Positions 1 to 13,400 of a stretch of DNA of 64,000 nucleotides are shown here, in pieces. Below the pieces are notes generated by a model. That model was not told the origin of the DNA. It saw nothing but the letters and a program-made list of their open reading frames with translations, and did not search any database. Both the position numbers and the translations under genes were made by a program. Within the stretch, counting starts at the first letter, position 1. Each line of letters begins with the position of its first letter. Origin of the DNA: Mycteria americana (lineage: Eukaryota > Chordata > Aves > Ciconiiformes > Ciconiidae); assembly GCF_035582795.1 (NCBI RefSeq), contig NC_134365.1, positions 81,263,635 through 81,327,634 on the forward strand. The letters run 5' to 3'.

Positions 1-2863
1 AGGGGGCTCTGCTGCCGCATGAGGGTTCAGATCCTGAAAGTGGGCAGGCGTCTAATTCCCAGGGAGCGGCAGGAGCTCAAATCCCTTTGGGGGTGGTGGG
101 CCTCCCCTTTTGGATGGACTATGGGTAAAGGGGAACGGTCTGGAGCAGCCCAAGCGATTTGTTCAAAATCTCTCCCAATCTGAAATTGAATTAGCAGGAG
201 ATCTGCGTTTTGTTTTGGTTCTTAAGTAGAAACAGCTGGGGTGAAGGGATGGGGGGAATAAAAAGAAGCTGCCTAATCAGCCTTATTTTCAGGCAACTGC
301 TTGGAGATCTCCCCACAGGGCTGGGTTCCTGCTTCCCATACACATCTACTAGCATGTCTTCCCAGAGTTTTTATTCTTCAGTTTGAAAATGTAGGTCAGC
401 GATAGAGCGTAAGTCACAGCACGCTGGAATATGTAGGTCACGCAAACTGTACCAAGACAAGAAAAAAAAAAAGGAAGAAATTTTACAACTGCTTCCAGCA
501 GGAAAAGGCCACGCTGGGAATTGGGCTTTTGAATGGGATATCCTCTCCCCATCCAAGTGCCCTGGCTGGGACGCCCAGCAGTTTGCGGCCAAGAATAACA
601 GGAGGATCAGAGAAGGGGAAGGGGGGAGAAGGGGAGGGCAGGGGGTCTGACCAGCTCATATGACCCTCCGTTAGAGACTTATAAAAAGGGCTGGTACGAG
701 CTCATTTTTCATGAGTTTTAATCCCTCCTGCTTATGATGCTGAGCCAAGGGTTTTTCTGGAGAATCTGAGTCACAAGGCTTGTAGCTAGAAAGAGAGGAT
801 TGATAGCGGCGGCTCAGCAGGCACAACCGCGTCTGAAGAGCTGGGAGGGGAGCAGCAAAGCCACCGGTTTTCAGCAACAACACAGTTGTCTTTGAAGGAA
901 CGGGAGAAGAGTGGGAGGAACACACCAAAAATATTAGAAAGGGGAAGGCGGTGGTTGTCCTTATGTCACTGTTTCTGCTGCTGCTTGCAGGAGCTCCTGG
1001 AGTAGAGGATTTTTGTAAACAGGGTTGTGCATGTATGCGTGCATGTAGGGGAAGTCCGCTTTGTGATATCATGGTAGGCTTAGCTGGAGGCGTGTTTGGG
1101 AGCAAGGAGATCTCTTATGAAGTTTGGTGTCCCAGCTTGTGTTTGCCTGTCTTTGGTTTTATTTGGAAACTGAGGGAAATAAGAAGCCTTTTTTTTAAAA
1201 AAAAACATGTGTTTTCCCCCTCATTCCCTTAAAAAAAAAAAAGTATTTATGGAGAGTGGAGTAAAGAAAGAGATTTGGAGGAGAAGAGGACTTGCCAACC
1301 ACTGAGGCAGACGAGCTTCTCGCCACCACTCCAGACCATTTTATAGAGAGAGGGTTTTTTGCTGGAGCTTGACTGGAATCCTGTCCCTTGTGCTGCCAAG
1401 TCTGATATCTGAGCAGGAGAAGGGAGGAGCAGGAGGGATGCTTTTGCTCTGGCTCAGCCTCAGTGCATTCCCTCACGGTATGGGCTGGGCTTCCTTTAGG
1501 CAGGAGAGCATTAAAGCTGTTCGGTATAAAACACAAGGCTCCGTCCCAATTCCAGTTGGGTTTTCGTGTCTGTCAGTCAGTACTTCATTAGCATGTTTTG
1601 TAGCAGATGCTGGTGAGGGACAAGAGGTGCCTGTGTCCCGTTACATCCCTCTGCCTGCTCTTTCTGTCCGACAGTCCAGAGCCTTATTTTCTGTTATCCT
1701 CTTCCCAGGATAGGTGGCAAGCAAAGGCTATTGGCATATTTAAATCTTGTTAACTCTAACAGCAGTAGCCTGCATGTCTTCACTATGTGAATGGGAAGAA
1801 CATCTCCTCGAGTGTTAATCAGAACATGTCTCTCCTCAGTCCTCACTGCAGACTGATGTGTACAACTGGTTCCTTTCTAATCCATTTTTAATTAAGGGAT
1901 CTGATTAGGGTTATCTCATGCTGTGCTGGGAAAGGGCAGTTACACACCAGCACAGACCTTTCTAGAGCCCTCTCTCCAGTGAGCATTGCTTACAGTAAAT
2001 GAGTCCCTGACAGGTACAGCACTTGGCTTCCCTGGTCATGGTTGCACTACTGTCACCAGAGCAGAGGAATACACCCAGTTTAGACAGAAACAGGAACGCA
2101 CTGGCTGCAGCTCTCTTTGGACGTTTTCTGGTTGCTTCATTCTTTCCTGCTACTTGAAGGAATTTGAATTCATACGGCGGAAGGATTTCAATTGTCTATG
2201 CCATAGTAGCTGGTTCAACAAGGTAAACCCCAGGCTGCAGCCTGCCTTCGTTTCAGGGCAGGACCTGGGAACATCTGTCAGTGCTTCTTGCACCCTGCTA
2301 TCCAGGCAAAGGATGCCTGGGCCGGGAGGGTGCTGCCACCTCCTCCGGCAGGTCCAGGCTATCTGGACACCTGAAGGACCACGACTGCAAAACAGCAAGC
2401 GTCTGAGCTGCAGTGTAGACACAGTCATAACGGCTGGACTACGCAGGACAGTCTCTTGGCTCTTCCTATGGGCCTGGCTCCTGCCCCTCAGCTCCTTGCC
2501 ATCCCACGCCAGCACAGCTGACCTCCCTGAAGTACCCTCAGTCCTGCAATTCAGCCGTGGTGCTGTTCTTAATCCTAGATCTTCCTCCCCATCCGTACCT
2601 CACTGTATCACCTCTGAGCTTCCCCTGTAGCACTCCCAGCTCTGCCCTGTAGCCTACCTGTCCCCCCTCTCCTGGGCTTTGCATGCTCTCCTCTCTCCTT
2701 CCTACTGTTTTTCCCAGCCATCCCAGTCCCGGGCACTTCACACAGGTTGGTCCATATCCCCAGGCTGAGACCTGTGCTGCTCTCCTTCCCACACTCTCCC
2801 GTTCCCAACCCCCCCCCAGAGCTCCATGTGACCCTGCAGCCCTCTTGCACTCCCCGTTTTGAG

Positions 2864-2885
2864 CCCCCCCCCCCCCCCCCCCCCC
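2864..2885. repeat. C homopolymer, 22 bp
   Basis: Uninterrupted C22 inside a longer C-rich stretch (2800-2910). Length is likely variable and error-prone in sequencing. Confidence 0.95.
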
Positions 2886-3273
2886 GCCAGCCCCCCTCAG
2901 CCCTCACCTGCATGACATCTCCCTTGCTGTTGCCATGGGGGCTGCCCCCATGACTTGTTCAGCACAATTCATGTCCTGTCTGCTGTTCCTGCCTCTTGGT
3001 TAGGTTGACACAGGGACACTATAGTTTGCCTCCCTGGCAGAGTTTCGTGGGGTAAGGAACCAGGTAGTGTTCAGATGAAGAGTGTTTTCCCAGGAGCGGA
3101 ATAGCCGATGTGCTCCAGCTAGAGCTGCTGGAGCTGTTACTTGGGCTTTCCCACTCTTTGCTTGACCTGTAGTTCCCAGTGCTAGGACGGATAAAGTAGT
3201 ATTTTTGCCAGTCTTGGAGCTTTTAAAAGATTCAGTTGTATCTCACTCACAATCTTGAACCAGCAGCCTGGTT

Positions 3274-3310
3274 CCTTTGCTCCTGGTTCCTCCTGAACCA
3301 GGAGCAAAGG
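3274..3310. repeat. Perfect 16-bp inverted repeat, 5-bp loop
   Basis: Arms CCTTTGCTCCTGGTTC (3274-3289) and GAACCAGGAGCAAAGG (3295-3310) with spacer CTCCT. A second small inverted repeat, GAACCAG/CTGGTTC, lies just before it (3258-3273). Confidence 0.9.
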
Positions 3311-3424
3311 CAGCTGTGGCTGTGGAGCTTATTGATGGATGTTTTGGACTAACTGTCCCAAATATCAAGTCTCAAGAGCTCAAGCAGAGCTTTTACTCCT
3401 AGTTGCATCCTTGCATAACTAAAT

Positions 3425-3665
3425 CCCTTTAAAATGTGGACCCAAATAACTTCTGAAAGTAGGACACAGGCACCTAAATCACTGAGAGATTATTTGGAAA
3501 TGTTTACTTGTGGTCTTTGTTAGGAGTCTGTGGCTAAATGAATCTGTCCTAAGATATGCAGACCTGATTCTCCTCTCAAGTCTGTTTTGCAAGTCAGGGG
3601 GGAAAGTGACCTGAAGGCAATGGACTGATACTGGTGTAAAGCTGAGGTAAAATGGAGTGAATATC
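3425..3665. repeat. Two adjacent old sauropsid repeat fragments
   Basis: 3445-3505 (GAAAGTAGGACACAGGCACC, TAAATCACTGAGAGATT) resembles a common repeat with …GGGACTTAGGCTCCTAAATCACTTAGGCAC…. 3560-3665 (GACCTGATTCTCCTCTCA, GATACTGGTGTAAAGCTGAG) resembles a self-complementary, MITE-like sauropsid element. Both from memory of the families and quite diverged. Confidence 0.4.
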
Positions 3666-6600
3666 CAAGCCTGCATCAATTTGCTTTAAGAGCCTGGCTT
3701 TGCATTAAAAAGCATAACAAGCAGAAATATAGTGGAGAAAAGAAATGCAGATTCTTAAACTCTGAAGAAGCTAAAGGCAATATGGGGGGAAAAAAACCCA
3801 AACAGTATTATCTGAATATCCTAAAAATATATTAAAATTGAAGCCACGGTCACCAAGTAGTTTGGTGGTGTGCATGTGAATTTGTATATTCATCTGCAAA
3901 TACCCCTATCTTCCAACGCTGAGTGTGGAATGATGGTGCTGCATCAAGGCTGGACTGTCGTGATACTCCAACCACTTTATTGGCAGACCATCCTGAAAGG
4001 CCTGACTTTGAACTCTTAATTTTACCCCAGTGTCTTATGAATTTCAGTGGAACCAATCATGTGCTTATAAATTAACCACAAATATATGTAAGTATTGGCA
4101 AGCTTGGAGCCTAGTCATTTACCATAAGGAATGAAATTGGTCAAGGGAATCGCATTCAAACCAGAATTAATAACAAGGAACAGCTATTTTACATCTGGTT
4201 CATACAAAGGTAGAAGAGTCCTGCAATGCAAAGCTGTGGAGGATCAAGTTGACTTGATTTTCCTGTGTTTCACTAAATCAGACTTCTCGGGTATCGTCAA
4301 GAGCTGCGAGGAAATACCGTAAGATCATGTGTCAGGGGATGTCTGGTGCCTCCAGCTGTGTGATACAAGCAGCGATGCGTCGGTAGCTGGGAATCCTACC
4401 TTCTGGTATGGCTCTTTCCAGCATTATCTATAGTACCACCTATATGTAGTGCCATCGTCATCTGCAGTTCATACACAGTATAACGGTATGGAAAGCCCCT
4501 GTTGCGCGTTTAGGCTCGTGCCTAAATGCACGAGCCATGTTCCTGGCTGCTGGGGAATGTGTGCCAATGGGTGAATGTCATGTCTGGGGTCCCGCGTGCT
4601 GAACCTAACCTCATATCCTTCAAATGTAGTAAATACTGATTTATACTGCTGTAAAAGTGTGAAGAATTGGTTCGCTCATCTAAGGGCTGAAAATTTTAAG
4701 AAAACATGGTCATTGCAGTCAGCCTGGAAACACCATGATACAAACTTTCCTACAGCATTCTAGCACTTATAAAGCAAGTTTCCACTTTATCAGTGCAAGT
4801 GGCTCTAACCTCTCTGGGTTTAAAAACAGCTTCATTTAGCAGAGTTTAGATCGGAGGTCTGCTATTTTACACCAAGTGCTGAGGTAACTGTAAAAGTGGT
4901 AACTTTTTTCCAAGCGCCAAATAAATTCAGGTTTGGTCGGAGTCCTGAGTAAAGCTTTGGGTTGATTTGACATAAACCAGGTTAACTGAAATGGTCTAAG
5001 CAGCGAGTCTTTCCTGGTCCCTCTCCTTTAGGCTGGAATGCGTTTGGAACTGCTCATGCCGACAGATAATCAGGCAGACCTGGGGGGCTGGCAGCTTTGG
5101 CAGGGGGCTGAAGAGCAGCTGTGGACAGGCTGTCGTAATCTCTTTAACAAGCATGGCTGCAGCTACAAGAGAATGTGTGTAGGCAGCCCAAGGGCTGCAG
5201 TTACTTAAGTATCCAAATATGTAGATGGCAGCATTGGTATATACATCTAGTCGGCCTCTTCGGATGACTAAATAATGTCAGAAAAGTGGTCTGAAATTAC
5301 TCCTGACATCCATAGGTAAGGTGCAAGTCATGCTTGTTTCTGCAGACACACAGTTAGACTCCTCGGGAGGTGTTTGTGAGAGGGCAGAAGATGTCAAGTG
5401 AGGAGAAACTTCTCCTGTGGTTTGCAACGTGGTAGTTCGTAGCCTTCACCAAGAGGTCATGGGGAAGCAAAAGCTCAGCCAGAGAGTGATGCTACAGCCA
5501 TGAGCTGCTCTCACCAGGCCGAGGGAGAGTCAAGAGGGAGCCCACTTCTCTCTGGTTTTTGCCTCTTAGTACAGAGGAAATCTCAAAATAATACTTCTTC
5601 CTCAAAGCAGCAGCCCACAGCCTCTGTCTCTGCCCAGCCGGCATAGCCTTTCTCTTAAACTTCTGCTGAAACTGTCTGTTAGACAGACGTTAAATCTCAA
5701 CTCTTTCCTAACTGATTCACGCATGAATTGTTCCGTAGTAGGACTATCCTGATCCTTTTACACTTTCCGGGGGCTGCCCATGCCCTTCCCTTCCTGGCTT
5801 CCCCAGGAGCCCTGTCACCACGGGATGGCTCTGTCCTGCTCCCCGCTCCTTGGGGTAAAGGTTAATGAATGTGGCTTCACGCCTCTGTGTGAAGACCTTT
5901 GCAGAGCTCGGAGGGGTGCACACATGCTGCTTAGGCTAATGTGAGTCCCAGCTCTGCAGAATCACCAACTCCATGCCACGGGAAAGATATAAAAGTGTCC
6001 TGTTACAACACCTTGCACTCCTCCTTCTCCTGTCTTCACTCCCCGCCAGACTGCGCAGCAGTTTGTTGCACAGCTAAAGCGAGCAGATAACGTGAGGTGT
6101 GTGACAGCAGCTGCCTCCTGGCATCCGTGAACGCTTGGATGTTAGAAGCCAGCAGCCGCTGTCCGGTGGTGCCATCCTTCTTTACATTTCTCCGCATTGG
6201 CCTCAGTTGGATTCTTCTGTTTTGGTCAGTGCTGTGTATTTCCCCACCAGGAGCTCCTGAGGGTCTAACCAGCAGCTGGAAAAGAGATTGAGAGTCTGTT
6301 AGCACAGGATGCAAAGCAAAGCATTACACCCTCAACAGTGGTAACAGTGAAGTAAGAAAAAATACTTATTTTAGGCTTCTCATCCTGCAATGGGCTCAAG
6401 ATTGACCTTGTAAAGAGTATTTCTCTACAAACACTCCTTCTTTTGACAACAGCAAGACACAAGAACTCAAATTCACTTGTCGTCAGCTCTCAGACAAGGT
6501 ATTTCTTTCTTTCTTTCTATTTCCCCAACTCTGAAAGGAGTGAGCTTGCCGAGAAGATACAGACCCCGCTGCCTGCAGTGGAACAGGGCTGCAACGTAGG

Positions 6601-8956
6601 TGAGAATGGCCTGAAGCGATCTGCATTACTTCAGCTTGCATTTCTATCCAGCGAGGTGGGGTAAAGTCTCCTTTCATGTTACTGCGATGAGATCAGCGGG
6701 TATGCAAGGTGTTCGTTAACAGCCACCTTAGACAATTTTGACATTTTTCCTTTTTAAGGCAACAATATTGAAACCTCCTGGGTCTAATATTTCTCATTAC
6801 TATGAAAATTAGCTTCAAATGGGCATCTATTTTTTCTCTACTGGCAGGTGGAGTAACAGGTTGAGAGTATAGCTGACAGGATGATGCCTAAATGCCATGC
6901 AACCAAATTTTCCTTGGAAGTGAGTTCAGGCTGTTATGCATGAGAGTTTTCAGTACTGTCCTATGGGAAACAGGCTAATGTCATCTCAGGAAGAGTGGGA
7001 CAGTAAGGTGATGAAAGGATGTCCCCAGCAAAGATGCTAGTGCCCAGGGAAGCTGGGAGTGGGGTGGGGAACCCAGCTTTGGACTAGACCTCAGCCCTCC
7101 TCTGTTTGCCTAAAGGAGCTTGGAGGAAGATCTGGCCCTTCCATGTTATGTGTAAATTCAGTAACTGGCAGCTTGTTTGGGAGTTTAAGGGATTTCTTGG
7201 TATTGGTGAAGGGAGTGATTACATGGTATTTCATATTTTCAAAACAATTACCCATCCTCTTTGCACTCACAATTTGTAATCTATATTGCATTGTTTACAG
7301 CTCGTCCCTCAAAAGAGAGCAAGTCCCTGAGGGATGGAAGTAGAGGGGGAAGGAAAGAGCAGAACAATGTAAATAACGAAGTATCTTCTTATTCCCAGTA
7401 TCTAGAAGGCTAATCCTGAACTACTTAGGGTAGGGATCCCATGAAGCGAGGGGGAGTTTTGCTTCAGCAAAGAAAACAGAGTTCGGATCTTTGATTTTGT
7501 GTAAATAAATATGTGGGGGAACTTCCAGAATCAGCAGCAGTGGGCATTGTGGAGCTGAGCAACTTTCTCTGTTAGGAAGATAATATCTAAATGGTCTAAT
7601 TATAGCTACAGTTCAGCATACGAGGGAAATCCCCACCATTACTCTTTAGTAGCTGCTGCTGCAAAGTTTCAAGGTCTGAACCATGACCTGCTTGTTAATT
7701 TATGTTTACTACGAGCCTGTCAAACTACAAACTTTTCTGTTGGTGAAAAAAATCCTCCCTTGCTGACCCATCCCTTCTCTGTCTCATATTGAGGGAAGTC
7801 TGCATTAGGAGCAGACTGAAGCTAGCCATTTCCATGAGCACACCGGTAGCCTCAGGAAGCTAAGGATCACAGGAAATACTGATGATTTTGTTCATCCACT
7901 TGACATACAGAAAGTCTTGAGAGCTTCCTGAGGCACACAGACCTCTAGGCCATGTGTATGGCAACCCATTCAATCCCTTCATTGAGGTTTTCTTGCCTTC
8001 CTCAACTCCTCTTCCATGGGTGAGTCACTTTAGTGGTAATGCCTGAGAGTTTCCAAAGTGGGGTGAGCCACCTTACAAAGACGCCCAACTGTATCTTTCC
8101 TTCTCATACGAAAGAGCGAGTAGAGCTGGGACATGGGGCATGAGGGCAGCCTGTGTTAACCCCAGGAGAGTCTGTGGCTCCGTCTGGATTCATAACTCTG
8201 CCGAAACCGTGACCCAGGAGATGCAGCCCAGCATGGCTTCCCCATCTCCCGCATCTGGCCTGCACGGGGTCTTTCTGCTGCTCTTCAGGATCTGCCACAT
8301 ACTGCCTTCGGCACCTGTGCTGGAGGTGGCTGACTCGCTGTTAAAAAAGAGCCTTAGTTTCAGATAGTTTGCAAATAGAGCCTCTTCAGCTGACTTCAGT
8401 GAGGTGCTGCTCGTGTCTGGAAGGTTAATTCTCTTCTTTCTGTTGCTGCTCCTGTTTGATGCGTACTGCAATGCTGGAGTTAGAGCACCATAGGACCGGG
8501 ATGTGGCCTTCACATGCAATATGTGTTTATGGAGCATGGTACATACAGCAAATAATCAAAACCGATTCTGTTGCTGTCCTGTAATCACATGGGATGGGTT
8601 CCTAGTTAACCAGGTCCTTAGCAATAAGTCTGATGCAACCTAGGACATCCATTTAAAAAGCCATGTTAATCTTGTAAAAAAGTCTTGTTACAAAAGAATT
8701 AACCATTTGGCTGGTCTAGCTAAGAAAAAAATTTATTTTTTTGTCGCACATATAAACCCTTACCGAGGGCTTGAAATGAAGTGAATTGATTCCTCCCCCC
8801 AGCTGAAAAGTTTGCATCTAGAGGATTAGAAAACTGGGAAAGGAAGCATGTGCCAGAGCCCCAAATGGTTTAGGAGATTGTTCATGAATACAACTCAGTT
8901 TCTTAAATCTTAGATTTTGATCTAAACTCCTCCAGCCTGCAGCCATCTTGTCCTGA

Positions 8957-9754
8957 ATGCAAGAATCTTTATTTGCCCTGCAAATACAACTATTGCCTGC
9001 CCAGTTTTCCCCAGAAATGCTCTCTCTTCCAGCTGAAACACTTACTCAGGTGAAATCTAAGGACTTTGGACTAAGATCTCCAGACGTCTCTGAGCTTGGT
9101 TGGAGCAGTTGTTTGCTGCACATATGCTTGTCATTTGTACGGTGCATATTCAGTAAGTTCAGTGTGTCAGAGATCTACTGGGTGTGCTGCTCACAGTACG
9201 TGCACACATATCTCTCGGCACAAATGTCCAAAATCTCCCTAAGCACTTGCCTTAATCTGAGCTGCTTAATGGCTAACTCCTGCCTGAAGTCCAGCAGATC
9301 CAAAAATGAAGCAGTGGCATGGATATCTCACAAAATACAGTATATCTTGTTTTCAAACCCATCACCAATGGGAGCCTCCTCTGATAGTTCATTGATTAGC
9401 ACACTGGACACCAAACTGGTTCAGATTTGTCTTAAATCTGGAGAAACGTTAAGTTTCAGGAGGAAATCTCTTGTTAGAGCTATGCTACTGTGCACCCGAG
9501 TATGCCAGATTCCTGCAGACAGAAAAAGAGCAGGTAAAGCTTGTTTCTGTAGCCTAATCCTTAGGGTAGTTGCTGGGGAGGGAAAGCGCTTGATCTGGTC
9601 TCTGCTCCTGTGTATTACTTCTACTCTACCCCTTATGTACTTTCCAACACATTTTCGGTGGATAAAAGTCAGCGATAATCTTGGGGCTGGGACAAAGAGC
9701 ATAGGATTCACCAGTCACTACCCCAGAGCACTATTTCAGTTCTCAGCTCTTTGA
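8957..9754 (+). other. Unexplained 265-codon ORF; exon-like segment on the opposite strand
   Basis: The longest ORF in the window outside CpG islands and simple repeats, in DNA of ordinary composition. The product is Ser/Leu/Cys-rich with no motif I recognise, and its ATG context is weak. On the minus strand a strong acceptor (CTGCTCTTTTTCTGTCTGCAG, cut before 9512) and a strong donor (A|GTAAGT, exon end 9046) bound a 467-nt segment. Its frame read from 9510 contains protein-like runs such as DFRQELAIKQLRLRQ and EILDICAERYVCTYC, but has four stops, the last at the donor. It could be a non-coding exon (for example a 5' exon of the minus-strand neighbour GPR19, which in human lies upstream of CDKN1B), an lncRNA exon, a decayed exon, or chance. 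No function is claimed. Confidence 0.3.
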
Positions 9755-10413
9755 TGGTTAAATGAATGTTTTGTGTTGACACAGGTGTTTCAGAGAGGAG
9801 AAGTTGCATGTCCAGAAAAGCCTAGGGAGGCTGGTGATTAGAGCATTTCTGAAGGTGCGATAGTTTTAACCCTGCCGTGAAGACAACCTAGGCATCTTAT
9901 CCGGGAGGTGCCCCTACACTACTGTCCTCCTCGTTAGAAAAGGCAGTGGTGGCAGATGCCGCACTGCGTGGAGATCCCGAGCTGGTGTGCGGGCGTCACG
10001 TCCCCGCTGAGCAGATGCAACAGATCGGCCTCCCAGACCAGGCTCTGGAGCTTGGCTGGGCTTCAGGCAGGCGCCTGGGCTTCAGGCAGGCGCTCAGACA
10101 CCTGTCAGGGGCTGGGATCTCTGCGTCCTGGCCAGAGCCAGAAATGTAGATCACTGGGGAGCTCGGCTGGTAGATAGCGGGGTAGGGGAAAGGGGGGATT
10201 CAGTGATTTAAGATCCCAGTGCCTAAATTCTGTAAGCATTTTGGCCTACCCTGTCTTTTCTGGTATAAAGATTATACCATAGCTTTCATCTATAGCATAG
10301 GCTATATAGAGTATTTCCTGTACGAATTATTGTATGTCTTTTCAAAGTATTTGTCCTTCTAATTATTGGTTCTAGGTGATCATGCTATTTATATTTATCA
10401 AATGTGTTGTCTA

Positions 10414-10535
10414 AGCATATATATACATATGCATGTACAAGGATGCACTACACCTATGCATATATGTATCTCTGCATGTACATTAGTGCAAACACACATG
10501 TATACATATATGTGCACGTATACATATACAGGAAT
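10414..10535. repeat. Alternating TATA/CATG-rich low-complexity tract
   Basis: Mostly alternating pyrimidine-purine text such as TATATATACATATGCATGTA, ACACATGTATACATATATGT and GCACGTATACATATA. Many short palindromes. A degenerate (TA/CA)n microsatellite. Confidence 0.8.
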
Positions 10536-13243
10536 AACTGGGAGTTACTGATTCAGATTGAATCTTTTACTACTCATCAGTGGCTGATCAGCACAGACTG
10601 AACGCTGGGGATCTCCTCAGCTGGAGACGCAGCTTACTGACAACAGAAATTCCCTGCACGCTGCCAAACACAATTTCCCTGGAAAGTGTCCTGCATTTTT
10701 CACCCCAGCAATCAATAACCTGTAGCCTGCTCCCATGGAGCACGTAACCATATTAGGGTTTTGTACTTCAGTTGCATTTGTATCTCCATTGGATTTAAAG
10801 TTTGCATGACCATGTGTAATATCCAAGCAAACACAAAAGCTAATGGTATAAGCCCCACCTGGCCAGACTCAATATTCAATGCCTGTGTGAATAATGGCAT
10901 TACTGTCAGGCAGAGTTTACAATGGAAATTCAGAGCAGCTACAGGTGGTTTGAAATCAAACAAAGAAAAGTCCGTTTACGCAGCGAGCTTACTAAAACAT
11001 GGTTGCAATTCAGTATCAGCTGATGATCAGTTCTTTTAGATAAGCAGCCATCTGTCACCCACCATGTGCTTTCAGTAAATAAGAGTCCTCTGCGGGCAGC
11101 CCATGTGCCTTGGGATTCTCCCTGGATATCTGCTCTGCTCTTCTCTTGAGGTACGGCTGGTACGTAGGCTGCAGCCTTGCCCCTGCTTTCCAGCTTCCCA
11201 GACAAGACCCCACGACACGTGCTGTGTGAGGAGTCAGGATGGGGACGCCCTGACTGAGTTGCATTGGTAGTGGAAAAGAAATTATTTGACTTGGTTGATG
11301 CAGGACTCCCTGCCCTTGTTTCATTGGTATATGAGTACACACACTCCTGCACAGCAAAAGCAAAGCGTGGTTTATCAGGCGTGTACACAATAGACCTAAA
11401 TATCAGAACTAGAGCTCCCTCTTCAAACCATGACCTGGTCGTGACGCGCTGTTGCGACATCACACGGGCACGATGGCTCAGGAGCTTCAACCAAGTCTGC
11501 GCTGCTGTGCCGCTGCTGTGCCACTGCTGAGCCCTGCCAACCACGCCGGGCACAGTGGTGGAGGACCTTTAGCTAGAGGTAGCAGCGCGCGTGGGAGTAC
11601 CTTGACTTGAAGCGAAAGTGATAGCAATTATCTGCTGATAGGGCTGCAGTATCCCTGATAAGGAACAGGGCTGTGCTCTGCAAGGCGCACGTCGGGGCAG
11701 CGTGCTGCCCAGCTCTTCCGCGCCTTTTCCTCCAGCCCTGCCCCTTCTCTGCAGGTCCCAGCTCTCTACGGGTCTTCTCTGTGTCAGTGCCGGGGGGCTA
11801 AGCCCGGCGGCAGGCCACGCTCCCCTTGCTATCCCCCTGCCTGGCAGTATTCTTCTCTCCCTCTCTCCCCCTAACGAGGTACCAAAGCGGGGCAGAGCTG
11901 TGGGGCCAAAGTGCTGGGGGCTGGGGGCTGCTGTAGGGGATGTTGCGGGGCTGGCAAAGTACCAGTTTGTCCGAGGGATGATTTAAGAGTCCCACTCATG
12001 CATCAAGGTGCAGCTTCCACCGTAAAATGAAGTCTCCCAGGGACAGATCCTGGCCTCACAGAGAGCAGACTAAGTGGGGAGCAGAGGCTTAACTGAGGGA
12101 GGGGGAAAGACTGACCACCCCTTTTGGAGCCCCCCCAGATCCCATTGACGCTTTCTCCAGAAATGCTAACAGTGTTCCTGTCCTTGGGGGTCACAGTGCT
12201 TTCCAAGTCTTCCTGTCCTGAAGAAGTTAAACGCTACGGGCCACTTTCCACTGCTCAGCTTTACCAGGTAATGCGATATTCGTTCCGTGTTGAAAGCTGC
12301 GTTACAGATTTCACTGGTTAAATAATTCAGGATTGAGCAGAATGCCTCTGCGGTAGCTGATAATATACTCAGGATTGCTTAACTATATCTCGTTTTCAGC
12401 TGACAGATTACAGCCGACCTTTTTACAGGCTTGTTATGGGATGTTTTAGGAACACAAGAGGAAGGTGCGGCCCAACCTCTGAGCTGTTTGCAGGTCACCC
12501 CAGCACCTGCAGCCCCCGCGACTTGCCTGCGATGAGCTGCTCTTGGATGGCCAGCACGGAGCTGTGCACAGCTGTGCTGCCGACGTGCGGCAGTGTGGCT
12601 TAGGGGGTCACGAGCAAAGGGTCTTAAGGCAGCCAGTGTGTTGGACCTGCTTCGCACTGTTGGATTAGGAAATAATGGTTGATTTTCTGGTGTGACATCA
12701 CAGCTCTAGCAAAACGTCTTCCCCCTGGGCTGCCTGTGGCAGAAACAAGATCTCTCCTGTTGCCAAAGACCTTTGCTGTGTCACTTGCCTTATACCTCCT
12801 ATTTTGTGGTCCTGTCAGTCCACTGGGCATCCTTTAAGAGTAGCAAATAATAAATGCAAATCCAGAAGAACGTTTCGGCAAGGCACAAGTTCTCAGACAA
12901 GGCGTCTCTGTTCAGGAAGATTGGCTTTACGCTGGTGAGTGCCTCAGCCTGCAGACAGCACTGTACTTTGCCCCTGTTACCACCTACTTGGTGTAGAACA
13001 GAAGCCTAAAACCTGAATGAGATGCAGGGAGATAACAGAGGCAGCATACAGTCCTGCACGAACTGGTTGGTATAAAGAGTCAGTATCTATGCTGGGAATT
13101 TCCACTAGTACAGTCACTGAGGTCCTATTGCTTGTATAGTTATACGAGAGAAGCCTCTCTGCTTGTCTGCATTTGAAACTTGCCCTAATGCAGCTGCAGT
13201 GGACAGGGGGGAGACAAATCTCTTGTGTGGGCAAGGGGAAGGA

Positions 13244-13400
13244 AGGCTTAGTTGCAAGAGCATTCGATCTGGAGAGTCACTGAGTGACCTTGGACAAGTC
13301 ACTTAGACATCTGAGTTTCTGTTCCCCACGAGTTAATGGGTAAACAGGACTGCCCTGGCTCACAGGAGTGTTGTCAGGATAAATATGGCAGAGATGTGGG
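13244..13400 (+). mobile_element. MIR/CORE-like SINE relic
   Basis: TGACCTTGGACAAGTCACTT, then TCTGAGTTTCTGTTCCCCA, then CTCACAGGAGTGTTGTCAGG and ATAAATA follow the order of the MIR core region. The tRNA-related head (GGCTTAGTTGCAAGAGCATT) is weakly preserved. An old amniote SINE. Confidence 0.7.

Larger units (their letters stand above)
1..8956. other. Intergenic DNA, no gene seen
   Basis: Apart from the C-run, the hairpin and the old repeats listed, no exon, RNA gene or promoter could be supported. The longest frame (1986-2630, 214 codons, +) has no recognisable motif. 5990-6300 and 6500-6660 contain only short chance ORFs. Confidence 0.6.

Noticed and set aside
1986-2630. 214-codon + frame
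   Set aside because: Length is compatible with chance in six frames of 64 kb, composition is not protein-like, and there is no motif or splice context.
10939-11553. 204-codon minus frame
   Set aside because: No recognisable domain and no promoter or splice signals; treated as chance.
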